Source: Prescottella sp. R16
GTDB lineage: Bacteria > Actinomycetota > Actinomycetes > Mycobacteriales > Mycobacteriaceae
Assembly (NCBI RefSeq): GCF_030656875.1
Contig: NZ_CP130943.1
Span: 3,968,001 to 4,032,000, forward strand
Length of the DNA: 64,000 nucleotides
Direction: 5' to 3'
Shown here: positions 53,240 to 61,884 of the stretch, in pieces
How the letters are laid out: every line of letters begins with the position of its first letter
How positions within the stretch are numbered: position 1 is the first letter of the stretch
Program-made: the position numbers and the translations under genes
Notes under the pieces: generated by a model
Told to the model about the DNA's origin: nothing
The model's database searches: none
What the model saw: the letters and a program-made list of their open reading frames with translations, nothing else

Positions 53240-54475
53240 GTGACACGGATGGACGAGACCCAACATCGGCTCGTTTCCTGGACCGAAGGTCAGGAGTCTG
53301 AACGGCTCGCAGCCCAGATCCTGGCCGATCAGGGCTATCAGGACATCGATCCGTCACACCCCTACGGCGGCAAGGACGGCGGCCGCGACATCATCTGCAG
53401 CCGCGACGGCAAACCGTGGATCGGGGCCGTCTACTTTCCGCGGGGGCAGAAGTCGATATCCGAGATCACAAGCAAGCTCGCCAGCGACCTGAAGTCCGCG
53501 CGCGAGCATAATCCGCACGGTCTGGCGTTTGTCACCAACCAGGAGGTGAAGCTGGCCGAACGGGATGCCCTCAACAAACTGGCCGACGACATCGAGATCG
53601 ACATCTTTCACATGGAACGAGTCGCTTTCGTCTTGAATCAACCACACATGCATTCGCTGCGCAAGCAGTACCTCGACATCGACACGGGCCCAGTTCCCCT
53701 CGACATCCACCTCTCCATCGACGGTGCAGCGCACTACTTCGTGGACGGCAATGAACTCCGTGACGGGCTCATCGAGAAGGAGGTCCAGCGCATCCGTGAA
53801 GCTGCGGCCAAGTCCCGAGCCATCTCGCCAGCCGAACGAGCTAAACTGGACATGATCGCCAAGGCGATGAACCGGGGAGAGCTCGGTGACCCTCCGAGTG
53901 AAGAGGACACCGAGAAGACGGTGGCCGCACTGCGAGAGCGCGTGGAACGCAACTGGCCGCGTAGCGAGGAATGGCTCGGGACTCGGGGCTGGGACGGCCT
54001 ACGGTTCACCGTCACCAACAACGCCGAGTCGTTCCTCACCCGGGTGGAGTTGGTCATCACTTTCCATGGCGTGAAGGGCTTCGAGACGGACTACCTCCAC
54101 AACCCCAACCATATCTTCCGATACCTCCTCAACCCTGATTGGGAGCCCACCGACTGGCACGATGGGATGGCTACGCCGATGTCCATCCCCAGGCTGGCAA
54201 ACCAGGAGGTGCAGTGGGAGAACGACGGCGGCGATCTCACGGTGACAATCGGACTCGAGGAGTTGCGGCCACAACCGGCGGCATGGCGAAGCAACCCCGA
54301 TGAGGTGATCGTCATGGTCCCGCGGACCGATACGCCCATCGAGGTCACCTGGTTCGCCACCGCTCACGGGCACGGGACCGCATTCAGGGGCGAACCGATC
54401 GCTCTGCCTGTCGACGCGGCATCGTTTCGGGATGCACTGGGCCGACTAATCAATGGCGAGGACGCCGATGCCTAG
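53240..54475 (+). CDS. Protein with nuclease-fold-like N-terminal domain, possible defence gene
   Basis: A 411-residue protein. Residues about 15-150 resemble a PD-(D/E)XK-like domain: ESERLAAQILADQGY, YGGKDGGRDIIC, then WIGAVYFPRGQ where an active enzyme would have E/Q-x-K, followed by LAFVTNQEVKLAERDAL and IDIFHMERV. The catalytic Lys motif is missing, so it may sense or bind nucleic acid instead. The middle (about 175-235) is charged and coiled-coil-like. The C-terminal 170 residues look like a beta-rich domain (WDGLRFTVTNNAESFLTRVELVI shortened here). GTG 53240 has a ribosome site; ATG 53249 is an alternative. No family name is certain. Confidence 0.6.
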   Translation: MTRMDETQHRLVSWTEGQESERLAAQILADQGYQDIDPSHPYGGKDGGRDIICSRDGKPWIGAVYFPRGQKSISEITSKLASDLKSAREHNPHGLAFVTNQEVKLAERDALNKLADDIEIDIFHMERVAFVLNQPHMHSLRKQYLDIDTGPVPLDIHLSIDGAAHYFVDGNELRDGLIEKEVQRIREAAAKSRAISPAERAKLDMIAKAMNRGELGDPPSEEDTEKTVAALRERVERNWPRSEEWLGTRGWDGLRFTVTNNAESFLTRVELVITFHGVKGFETDYLHNPNHIFRYLLNPDWEPTDWHDGMATPMSIPRLANQEVQWENDGGDLTVTIGLEELRPQPAAWRSNPDEVIVMVPRTDTPIEVTWFATAHGHGTAFRGEPIALPVDAASFRDALGRLINGEDADA

Positions 54476-55272
54476 TGAGGTATAGGCGCTCATCGGCGCG
54501 CCGCGACACCCGCACTCTCACCGATTAGTTCTCGTCGCCGGCTACCGGGGATGAGCTCGAAATCAACCGCACATCAGGCTCCGGCTTGGCCAGCGCCCCG
54601 CGAGCGGGGATGAGCCGCTGCTTCGCGGTGCACTCCACCCGTCTGGGATCGTGTCCCAGCGCGAGCGGGGCTCCTGGCAGATTTGGGTACCGCGGCACCC
54701 TAGCAACCTGGTTGAGTAGCAGCCCTGACATGCCCGGGCCCGGCGCGAGCCGTCGACGACAAAGTGGACGCTCCAGTGGCAGTGTGATCTGTAGCCGCCC
54801 CTATGTGTGATTACCTCGGCGTCAGTTCATTCGAACACTGTCCAACGCAGTCATTCCCGCCATTGGTGAACACCCCTCTCCGCCTGAAACGGCCTCTCAC
54901 CTGCGCCGCAGCTCTCCGCAGTACGAACTCGGTACAGCGCAAGCCGAAACGTCCGACGCAACGATGAGGCAAGACCGTCTGGTCTACCTCCTTCGTGCTG
55001 CCGCTCGCCGGCGTCGACTTTCCTTCGCCCCCGTCCACGTCGACATGAAGTCGAGCAGGGTCGACGAGACGTTCGCGTGCGGCACCACACCGACGACGCC
55101 GTCGCCTTCGCGAAGCAATGGGAGTCGAAGAACTACATGAAGACGCGCAGCCTCGATCTCTCTTCTGTACCTGATCTTTCCTGCGCGCTCGCACTGACCG
55201 TCATCGGGCTCGTCTGCCGTACCCGCCCCAGCATTCCCGTCCGCATCGTCCGCGCCCGACCCGGAAACGACG
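54476..55272. other. Gene-poor stretch, probable island edge
   Basis: About 800 bases without a credible gene. The short frames on both strands have no ribosome sites or recognisable motifs. Base composition looks like the flanks, and the stretch probably consists of decayed sequence between the accessory island and chromosomal genes. Confidence 0.4.
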
Positions 55273-55305
55273 GAAGGCCCACCCTCGAATGAGAGTGGGG
55301 CCTTC
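55273..55305 (-). terminator. Hairpin terminator after the SDR gene
   Basis: GAAGGCCC (55273-55280) pairs with GGGCCTTC (55298-55305). A second inner stem of six pairs, with one mismatch and a bulged G, encloses a GAAT loop. It lies 63 bases beyond the SDR stop in the minus direction. Confidence 0.6.
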
Positions 55306-55368
55306 GCTCCAGGCCGACCCGGCTCGCAGGTCTCGCCACTTCCCTCTTCTCACGTCATGGCTGGGCTC

Positions 55369-56139
55369 TCACACGCCGTATCCGCCGTCGACGTCGAGTT
55401 TCTGTCCGCTGATGAAGCCTGCTCGGTCGGAGGCGAGGAAGCACACAGCTTCCGCGATGTCTTCGGCGTTGCCGAAGGTTCCGAGGGGGATGCGGGATTT
55501 CGCGACGTCGAGTGCGTTGTTGTCCAGGTCGCCGCTGGCGATGAGTCGGTCGGCCATGCCGTCGGTGGTCATTCCGGGACCCACGCTGTTGGCCCGCACG
55601 CCGTACCGGCCTTCCTCGGCTGCGATGCCCCGAACCAGTGCCTCGACTGCTCCTTTGGGTCCGATCGACAGGCCGTCACGAACTGGGTAGCGGGAGGTGC
55701 CGGCACTGGTGATGGCGACGATGTTGCCCCGGCATGCCCGCAGGTGCGGCAGCGCCGCATGGACTGCGTTGAAGAATCCGGCGACATCGCTGACAATCTG
55801 GCGTTCGAGGTCGGCCGGCGCGACTTTGCTCAGGTGCACCATCGGCACGTGTGGCCCGGCCGCGTAAACCAGCGTGTGGATACCTCCGAACGTCTCCGCC
55901 ACCTGCGTGACGACATCCGAGGTCTGCGTGGCATCGGAGAGGTCGAGCTGCCAGCTCCGGGCCGTTCCGCCAGACGTCGCGACGCCGGCCAGGAGCGGTT
56001 CGAGTGCCTGCGCGGACCGAAAGTAGGTCAGCGCGACGTCGGCTCCCCGGTCCAGGAGCATCCGGGCCGTCGCGTCCCCCAACCCGCCACTGGCACCCAA
56101 CACCAACGCTGCTCCCGAACGATCACTGAAATCTCCCAC
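55369..56139 (-). CDS. Short-chain dehydrogenase/reductase family protein with altered active site
   Basis: A 256-residue Rossmann-fold protein. The cofactor motif is VLGASGGLGDATARMLLDRG (about residues 12-31), then YAAGPHVP. The active-site Ser is in IVAITSAGTS (about 140). Where YxxxK is expected, SIGPKGAVEAL is found, so Tyr is Ser while Lys remains. The C-terminal SGQKLDVDGGYGV is typical. GTG 56137-56139 follows CGGAGAAG; a longer frame to 56250 would cover the palindromic operator and is rejected. Loss of Tyr suggests reduced or different catalysis. Substrate unknown. Confidence 0.82.
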   Translation of the reverse strand: MGDFSDRSGAALVLGASGGLGDATARMLLDRGADVALTYFRSAQALEPLLAGVATSGGTARSWQLDLSDATQTSDVVTQVAETFGGIHTLVYAAGPHVPMVHLSKVAPADLERQIVSDVAGFFNAVHAALPHLRACRGNIVAITSAGTSRYPVRDGLSIGPKGAVEALVRGIAAEEGRYGVRANSVGPGMTTDGMADRLIASGDLDNNALDVAKSRIPLGTFGNAEDIAEAVCFLASDRAGFISGQKLDVDGGYGV

Positions 56140-56240
56140 AGCTTCTCCGAATCTCCGAGTGTCCCTCTGCGGCTGCGTGATCCGTGCGAGTGCGCGGCGG
56201 CCGTTGAGGTCTGTGGTTTCAGTGGTAGCCGACGACACGA

Positions 56241-56260
56241 AACCAAGCAAGTGCTTGGTT
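56241..56260. promoter_or_regulatory. TetR-type palindromic operator
   Basis: AACCAAGCA and TGCTTGGTT are perfect nine-base arms around AG. It lies between the divergent SDR and DUF1214 genes, 101 bases from the SDR start. The form is typical of TetR-family sites, but no TetR gene is in this neighbourhood. Confidence 0.6.
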
Positions 56261-56405
56261 TTGTTTTCTCCCGACTGGCGGGAAGTGTCGGTTCGAAGCC
56301 CCGAAAAGTCTCTATATGGTGACCTGCGTCACCCCGCCGATCACTCAGCTGGACGTAGCCGTTCGAGGTTTTCGAGCCTCGAACGACCGAAAGAATGGTG
56401 CCCAC

Positions 56406-57776
56406 ATGCATATTCGATCGCTCACTGTCGCCGCCGCGGCCCCGGCCGTAATCGGCGCGCTGCTGCTCTCCACTCCGGCGGCCGCACAGCCGCTCGATTC
56501 CGTTGGATTCGGAAGCGCCTCGTCGTCGCTCGGATTCGGGAGTTCTTCATCTCAGGTGAACTGTCCGCGTTCGCCGCTCGCGCCGCCGATGCGTTTCCTC
56601 GACAACGCAGCGCTCGATGCGCGAGCGCGCGAGTTGGCACAGGACCCGGTAGTCGTCGCGGCCAAGGCGAACCTCCTCGACACCCTGGCACAGTCAGGCC
56701 TTGCCACGGACGATGCCACTGCAGCAGAAATGCCGGCCTACGTCGATTCGCTGGCACTGGCCGCGGCCAGTGACGTCGCGAACCTCGGCCGAACGTCCAT
56801 CGCGTGGGACAATCAGCCAGACCGCCGATGGGGCCTCGACAATCCCGACGTGATCTACCGATCCGCCACCATCGACGAGAACGGTTCCTACGTGATCCGC
56901 GGCATCCGGAACTCGTCGCAGAACATCTACTTCCAAGTCCTCGATGCCTACCCGGGTGACGGAACGCTCGGGAACACAACAGGGTTCATTGCCGGCAGCG
57001 ACCTCCGGACGGCAGCAGACGGGTCGTTCACCCTGACGTTGAGCGCCGATCCCGGGCGCCCAGGAGAGAACCACATCCAACTCGGCGCAGGCAGCAAGCG
57101 AATCGTCGTGCGCGATACCTTGGCAGACTGGGCGCGCGAGACACCCGCCGAGCTTCGACTCACCCAGGTGAGCGGGCCGGTCGTCGCTGCTCCCACGGAC
57201 CCGGCAGCCGAAGTCGCGCGCCGGACGACACTCCAGGGCGAGTTCTGGGCCAACTACGCGAAGCAACTCCTGCAGCGGCTACCGGTAAACGCCGTCGCGC
57301 CACCGGCCCCGACCATCGGTGGGCTGCCCGGGCAGGTCAGCGCCTTTGCTCAATTCGATCTGGGATCCGATGAAGCGCTGGTCCTCACCGTGGACCCCGC
57401 CGACGCACCCTACTTCGGCATGGAACTCGGCCACAACTGGTTCACCTCGATGAACTACTGGGACCACCAGTCCAGCCTGAACCGTGCTCAGGCCATGAGC
57501 AACCCGGATGGAAGCGTCACATTCGTAGTGAGCCAACGTGATCCCAACGTGTGCAACTGGGTCGACCCGACAGGACACAACCGTGGACTGATCTTCCTGA
57601 GGTGGCAGGACCTGCCGACGGATGTGGTCCCGGGCGAGGTGACAGCGCAGGTCGTCTCCGTCGATGACCTGGAGAAGACGCTCGCGGCGATCCCGAAGAT
57701 CGAACACGGCGCCCGCCGGGCGCAGCTGGAGCATCGAGAGGCGAGCCTGCATCGGCGCCCAGCCGTATGGCCCTGA
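56406..57776 (+). CDS. Secreted DUF1214-domain protein
   Basis: A 456-residue protein with a signal peptide (MHIRSLTVAAAAPAVIGALL, cleavage after TPAAAQ near residue 28). A Gly/Ser-rich segment follows. The C-terminal third resembles DUF1214, with LGHNWFTSMNYWDHQSSLN and QRDPNVCNWVDPTGHNRGL (about residues 340-400), which includes a conserved NW.DPTGH pattern. Function is unknown; relatives occur in mycolata cell envelopes. The last residues (HRRPAVWP) end 33 bases before a transposase fragment, so the C-terminus may have been altered by that insertion. Confidence 0.75.
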   Translation: MHIRSLTVAAAAPAVIGALLLSTPAAAQPLDSVGFGSASSSLGFGSSSSQVNCPRSPLAPPMRFLDNAALDARARELAQDPVVVAAKANLLDTLAQSGLATDDATAAEMPAYVDSLALAAASDVANLGRTSIAWDNQPDRRWGLDNPDVIYRSATIDENGSYVIRGIRNSSQNIYFQVLDAYPGDGTLGNTTGFIAGSDLRTAADGSFTLTLSADPGRPGENHIQLGAGSKRIVVRDTLADWARETPAELRLTQVSGPVVAAPTDPAAEVARRTTLQGEFWANYAKQLLQRLPVNAVAPPAPTIGGLPGQVSAFAQFDLGSDEALVLTVDPADAPYFGMELGHNWFTSMNYWDHQSSLNRAQAMSNPDGSVTFVVSQRDPNVCNWVDPTGHNRGLIFLRWQDLPTDVVPGEVTAQVVSVDDLEKTLAAIPKIEHGARRAQLEHREASLHRRPAVWP

Positions 57777-57809
57777 TGATCGGATACACACCGGCGACGA
57801 CGCACCACG

Positions 57810-57896
57810 TTCACCGCACTCGCCGCCGGATCGCGGTGGCGCGTCGAGGAATGCTTCCGGCAGGCCGAGAACGAGGCCGGCCTCGGCCACTACCAG
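57810..57896 (+). pseudogene. Fragment of an IS701-type transposase
   Basis: On the plus strand these 29 codons read with GSRWRVEECFRQAENEAGLG followed by HYQ. This matches the conserved RW.VEE.F..AK...GL..YQ segment near the C-terminus of IS701-family transposases. No start, upstream domain or ends survive. It is antisense to the 3' end of the MFS gene. Confidence 0.7.
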
Positions 57897-59109
57897 TCGT
57901 CCACTCCTCCTTTTCACCTGCACTGCCAGGATGTGACGAGACCGGTCGTCTGCGAACGAGCACGGTGGTGGATGCGAGAGCGGTCAGTGTCGCGAGTGCG
58001 GCGTATCCGGCGGCCAGGGGGGCGGTGGCTGCGGCTGCGGCGACCAGGAGCGGTCCGCCCGCGTCGCCGAGTTCCCGGCCGAGTTCCGCGGCCCCCATGG
58101 TCTGCCCGATCCGGTTCTCCGGGGTCGATGCCGCGAGTGATGCGAAACCGATCGGGGTGATCACACCGGTGCCGACACCGATACCGACTGCGGCAGCGAC
58201 GACGCCGACGACACCCGGAATCAGGGCACAGGCGAGACCGGTTGCGGTGAGCACCAGTCCGGCGGCGAGTCCGATGTCGGCGCGGAGCCGTCCCGCATCG
58301 AGGGCTCGTCCCGCGTAGGGCTGGGCCACCGCACCGCATGCGGCCAGTACGGAGACTGCCGCGCCGGTCGCGATCGGGCCGAGTCCGGCCGCAGCACCGG
58401 AGACGGGCAGGAATCCGACACCGACGGACAGGGCGGCGGTGGCCAGCGCCAACGCCGACGTCGGCCGCAGGAAGCTGCTGTCGGTCAGTCGTCGGGCCAG
58501 GTCGACGACCGTCTGCCGGGATTTCGGCAGCGGCGCGAGGACGGGCACGACCCACCCCGCCCATACGGCGACGGCTGCGGACAATCCGGCGAGCACGGCG
58601 AACAGGGTGACCAGGCCGCCGACCCAGACGAGCACACCACCGAGGAGCGGGCCGAGGGTGTAGCCCAGGCTCTTGTAGAACCCGTAGGTGCCGAAGGCCC
58701 GCCCGTGCCCGGTGACCGGGCTCGTCCGGGCGACGAGGGCTCCCGCCGCGGGCGAGAAGGCGGACGCTGCAGCGCCCTGGCCGAGACGGGCCAGCCACAG
58801 CCATGCGGAGTCGTCGACGATCACGAAAGCCAGTGATGCCGAGCAGAATCCGATCAGGCCACCGATCAGGACCGGGCGGGCACCGATGCGGTCGGCGAGG
58901 GTGCCGAAGACCGGTTTGAGGACGACCTCCGCCCCGTCGTACAGCGCGAGCAGCACACCCAGGTACAGCAGTGAGCTGTGCAGGTCGGAGCCCTCGCTGC
59001 CGAGGTTGGCGGCGATTCCGTGGGCCCCGAATGCGGTCGTGAAACCGGCGGCGTACAGGGGCCACACCCGGAATCGTTCCACCCGGTCGGGAGAGGCGGT
59101 GGGCGTCAC
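57811..59109 (-). CDS. MFS transporter paired with chrB-like gene
   Basis: A 432-residue protein with about 12 membrane helices. The helix 2-3 loop reads GTLADRIGARPVL and LGQGAAASAFSPAAGALVA follows. GTG 59107-59109 overlaps the chrB-like stop (GTGA), implying joint translation. The last 35 or so residues (after RRRPVSSHPGS) are basic and read across the antisense transposase fragment. The native stop was therefore probably replaced by insertion debris. Chromate or a related oxyanion is the guessed substrate, from the partner gene. It is not related to the usual ChrA carrier. Confidence 0.78.
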   Translation of the reverse strand: MTPTASPDRVERFRVWPLYAAGFTTAFGAHGIAANLGSEGSDLHSSLLYLGVLLALYDGAEVVLKPVFGTLADRIGARPVLIGGLIGFCSASLAFVIVDDSAWLWLARLGQGAAASAFSPAAGALVARTSPVTGHGRAFGTYGFYKSLGYTLGPLLGGVLVWVGGLVTLFAVLAGLSAAVAVWAGWVVPVLAPLPKSRQTVVDLARRLTDSSFLRPTSALALATAALSVGVGFLPVSGAAAGLGPIATGAAVSVLAACGAVAQPYAGRALDAGRLRADIGLAAGLVLTATGLACALIPGVVGVVAAAVGIGVGTGVITPIGFASLAASTPENRIGQTMGAAELGRELGDAGGPLLVAAAAATAPLAAGYAALATLTALASTTVLVRRRPVSSHPGSAGEKEEWTTGSGRGRPRSRPAGSIPRRATAIRRRVR

Positions 59110-59675
59110 CGGATCTCGTCGTCCTCGGGCAGCGCGTGCAGCGCGGCCATCACCTGTTCGGCGTAGTCCTCGAAGCGGACGACGCACCGCTCCAGATGTG
59201 CCCGGGCCTCGGATGCGTTCGCGGCCCCGAACACGTCTCGCGCCCGGAGGTCACGGTGCCAGCGGCGCAACCGTTCGAGGCTCTGTTCTTCCTCCTCGAG
59301 TTCCGCGAGAGTGAACTTGCGGATCCGGATCTCCTTGTCGATCTCGGTCTCGTACTTGCCGCATTCGGACAGGAACTCGGCCCAATCCGCTTCCCGCGCC
59401 TCGGTGAACATCGCCTCGAACCGGGCCGCGTCCTCGGCGGTCGATCCCGACGCACGCAGCGAGACGATCTCGCCGTCGGCGCGGGTGGTCAGCTCCGATA
59501 CGCGGCTCAGCCCCGCGGTGAACGCCGGCACGTCGGGGACCGCCCACACCCCCTGCCCCACCGACAGGGCCCCGACCTTTCGCAGTTCCCGCCACACCGC
59601 GACCCGGTGCCGGGTAGGCCGGGCCGGGAGTTTCACCACCAGAAGCACCCACGCAACGGGTGAAGTTTCAGTCAC
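59106..59675 (-). CDS. ChrB N-terminal-domain protein (chromate resistance regulator-like)
   Basis: A 189-residue protein resembling the N-terminal domain of ChrB (PF20229): VAWVLLVVKLPARPTRHRVA, WRELRKVGALSVGQGVWAVP, and FLSECGKYETEIDKEI. In characterised bacteria ChrB senses chromate and controls ChrA. Here the C-terminal ChrB domain is absent, the usual actinobacterial short form. Residues about 105-140 are charged and helical. GTG 59673-59675 lies just beyond a TACATT -10 element, so the mRNA appears leaderless. It is the first gene of a two-gene operon with the MFS gene. Confidence 0.8.
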   Translation of the reverse strand: MTETSPVAWVLLVVKLPARPTRHRVAVWRELRKVGALSVGQGVWAVPDVPAFTAGLSRVSELTTRADGEIVSLRASGSTAEDAARFEAMFTEAREADWAEFLSECGKYETEIDKEIRIRKFTLAELEEEEQSLERLRRWHRDLRARDVFGAANASEARAHLERCVVRFEDYAEQVMAALHALPEDDEIR

Positions 59676-59682
59676 AGAACAG

Positions 59683-59700
59683 AATGTAACACCGGTTACA
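59683..59700 (-). promoter_or_regulatory. chrB-like promoter overlapped by a palindrome
   Basis: TGTAAC (59685-59690) and GTTACA (59695-59700) are inverted arms over ACCG. On the minus strand TACATT (59683-59688) is a -10 element seven bases before GTG. A protein on the palindrome would block this promoter, consistent with autoregulation. Confidence 0.5.
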
Positions 59701-59777
59701 ACTCAATGGTGTCGGTATCCGATCGCCGGTGGGGCACCATCGCCGACACACGATTGCACGCTGCATCATGATCAACT

Positions 59778-60524
59778 GTGACGGTGATGAACGAGGTGGC
59801 GTCCGGCGTCTTCCAGGTGTCCGGGACCGAAGTGAACATGGTGCTCCTGCGGGACGGGGACGCGTTGACGTTGATCGACGGCGGCTATCCGCGGGACGTG
59901 GAGGTGGCCGAGCGGGCGATCCGGGCGCTGGGCCGTCGCCCGGAGGACGTGGAGGCGCTGCTGTTGACGCACGCGCACATCGATCACATGGGGGCGATCG
60001 CCGCATTCCACGAGCAGTACGGGACGCCGGTGTACACCGATGCGGTGGAGGTGGCGCACGCCCGCCGCGACTATATCGAGCAGGCCGCGGCCCCCGATTT
60101 CCTTCCGATGATCCACCGGCACGGCGTGCTGCCGTGGCTGCTGCGCATCGCACGGGCGGGCGCCACGAAGAAGGTCACGATCCCGAATGCTCGCGCCGTC
60201 CCCGACACCGGCGCGATCGACGTCCCCGGCGCCCCGGTGCCCGTCGCCACCCACGGCCACACGTCCGGGCACACCGCCTACCACCTGCCGCAGCACGGTG
60301 TCGTGATCACCGGCGACGCCCTCGTCACCGGGCATGCACTGTCGAAGGTCCGTGGGCCGCAACTACTCCCACCGGTGTTCGATCACGGTACGGGGGACAC
60401 GCTCGCCGCACTCGATGCGCTCACCGGACTCGGCGCCGGCACGATCGTCCCCGGGCACGGGTCGACGCTGTCGATGCCGATCGCCGACGCCGTCGCACAG
60501 GTCCGGGAACGTTCCGGACACTGA
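59778..60524 (+). CDS. Metallo-beta-lactamase-fold hydrolase
   Basis: A 248-residue protein with the dimetal motif THAHIDHMG (HxHxDH, about residues 62-70). The further ligand His is in HGHTSGH (about 155), Asp in VITGDALV (about 178) and His in PGHGS (about 225). This order fits glyoxalase II-like or quorum-lactonase-like members. GTG 59778 begins shortly before VFQVSGTEVNMVLL. It stands alone on the plus strand and its substrate is unknown. Confidence 0.85.
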   Translation: MTVMNEVASGVFQVSGTEVNMVLLRDGDALTLIDGGYPRDVEVAERAIRALGRRPEDVEALLLTHAHIDHMGAIAAFHEQYGTPVYTDAVEVAHARRDYIEQAAAPDFLPMIHRHGVLPWLLRIARAGATKKVTIPNARAVPDTGAIDVPGAPVPVATHGHTSGHTAYHLPQHGVVITGDALVTGHALSKVRGPQLLPPVFDHGTGDTLAALDALTGLGAGTIVPGHGSTLSMPIADAVAQVRERSGH

Positions 60525-60527
60525 CGG

Positions 60528-60932
60528 TCAGCTCAGGCTCTGCAGCCGGGCCGCGATCGGCGCGCGCCACACCTCGAGGTCCTCGGGGCCGCTCTCCTCC
60601 CACAGTTCGTGGAGTTCGGACGTGTCGCTGTCGGCGATCGCCCGGGCGAGCGTCGCACGAATCCACGCATGCTGGTCGGGGGTGAGGGACGCGACGTACG
60701 CGGCGGCGTCGATACCGTCGAGCTGCGGCGGTGCCGGAACGATCCCGCGGGCGACGGCGACGACCTCGGCGAGGGCGATCGCGGCCTGTGCGTCGTCGGC
60801 TTCGAGATAGTCCGCGCAGCCATCGCCGGTGTTCTGCACGAAGTCGTCGATGTCGAAGTGCCTGTCGCGCAGGGCCGCGAGCAGATCACCTGCACCATCG
60901 TTCTCGAACGGTCCGTGTCCCCAGGTTCCCAT
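60528..60932 (-). CDS. DUF4259 family protein
   Basis: A 134-residue cytosolic protein beginning MGTWGHGPFENDGAGDLL, the hallmark N-terminus of DUF4259. A central ADYLEADDAQAAIALAEVVA helix and a C-terminal helical part follow. ATG 60930-60932 is chosen because it starts this motif; three extra codons upstream are possible. Function unknown. It converges with the hydrolase gene. Confidence 0.85.
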   Translation of the reverse strand: MGTWGHGPFENDGAGDLLAALRDRHFDIDDFVQNTGDGCADYLEADDAQAAIALAEVVAVARGIVPAPPQLDGIDAAAYVASLTPDQHAWIRATLARAIADSDTSELHELWEESGPEDLEVWRAPIAARLQSLS

Positions 60933-60960
60933 GGCCCACACAGTACGTCAGGATAATCCG

Positions 60961-61212
60961 GTGACCGATGTCCTCTATCCCGTTCTGGCGTTGAATCTGC
61001 TTGTCGTCGTGGGTGCGTGGTGTCTGGCGCGGCCGAGTCGTACCGCCGCCGGATGCCTCGTCGCCCTCGCCGTGACGTGGGTGTTCGTCAACGGGCCGCT
61101 CGAGGGCCACATTCTGTGGACGCTCACTCCCGAGCACGGGGTCACGGTGTCGGATCTACTGTCGGTCGCCGCCGTCGCCGTCGCCGTGCGGACGTGGCGC
61201 GCCACTACTTGA
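60961..61212 (+). CDS. Small membrane protein
   Basis: An 83-residue hydrophobic protein starting at GTG 60961, with three likely membrane helices (about residues 5-22, 30-45 and 65-80). TLTPEHGVTVSDL lies between the last two. I recall similar unnamed actinobacterial proteins with this TPEHG pattern. Function unknown. It is divergent from the DUF4259 gene. Confidence 0.6.
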   Translation: MTDVLYPVLALNLLVVVGAWCLARPSRTAAGCLVALAVTWVFVNGPLEGHILWTLTPEHGVTVSDLLSVAAVAVAVRTWRATT

Positions 61213-61360
61213 CCGGTGCAGTTCCGGCGGAACTCAGCAGATTCCCGCACACCGACTTACCATTCGAGAAACCCACGATCCGTGGGGTCGTCGCGGCGAG
61301 CACATATCCGATGCTCGCAACCGGCCGTCGTGCTGCCACGAGTTGCAACAAGGAGTCCCG

Positions 61361-61663
61361 ATGAAACTCACCGTCGTCGATGGAGTCGCCCCCGCAGCCA
61401 CCACCGAGGTGGTGTTCGTCGGTAGTTCCACCGCCCTGCAGGAGGCCCGGGGTCTCGCGCCCGCCCGCGGCCTCCGCTGCGTCGACGTCGTCGCCGACAC
61501 CGTCGCGTACGCCGTGGTCGACGACGACGCCCTCGACGGCATCTGCAGCCCCGCGGAGGCGGCGCTGCTCGCACAGATCCGTGCCCTCGACGTTCCGGTC
61601 CTCACCGTCCACCAGGCCCGCACCCTGTTCCGCACGCCGGTGGACACCCTCACCCTCGCGTGA
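61361..61663 (+). CDS. Hypothetical protein
   Basis: A 100-residue soluble protein with a good AAGGAG site before ATG 61361. It has alternating strands and helices (VVFVGSSTALQEARGL, VDVVADTVAYAVVDDDAL), suggesting a small alpha/beta fold. No family is recognised. Codon use and the ribosome site support a real gene. Confidence 0.65.
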   Translation: MKLTVVDGVAPAATTEVVFVGSSTALQEARGLAPARGLRCVDVVADTVAYAVVDDDALDGICSPAEAALLAQIRALDVPVLTVHQARTLFRTPVDTLTLA

Positions 61664-61710
61664 CGTCCCGCGCTTCGCTTTTTCACAGCAAGCGCTGCTA
61701 GAAACAACTC

Positions 61711-61884
61711 ATGGCGTGGTTGTGGATCGCACTGGGCGGATGGATCGTCCTCGCATGCGTCGCGGCCCTGCTGATCGGACGTGCCGTCCGCCGCGGCAAC
61801 GACGAGGAGATCGGCTCCGACCTCGACTGGGATCCGACCCATCTGGACGAGAAGAACCGGCAGTCCCGTGATTCACACGGGTGA
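61711..61884 (+). CDS. Small single-helix membrane protein
   Basis: A 57-residue frame starting MAWLWIALGGWIVLACVAAL. One membrane helix is followed by a basic RAVRR stop-transfer and an acidic tail (DEEIGSDLDWDPTHLDEK). Its end overlaps the convergent membrane protein gene by 12 bases. It has no clear ribosome site. Function unknown. Confidence 0.5.
   Translation: MAWLWIALGGWIVLACVAALLIGRAVRRGNDEEIGSDLDWDPTHLDEKNRQSRDSHG

Noticed and set aside
31863..54520. A second copy of the tRNA-Gly 3' end as a right attachment site of the island
   Set aside because: I looked for the T-arm and acceptor sequence in the right part of the island and found only a short CATCGGC match near 54490, too short to support an attachment site.
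54525..55292. Short frames in the gene-poor stretch (54525-54731, 54811-55194, 55077-55292)
   Set aside because: They have no ribosome sites or motifs. The last ends inside a terminator hairpin.
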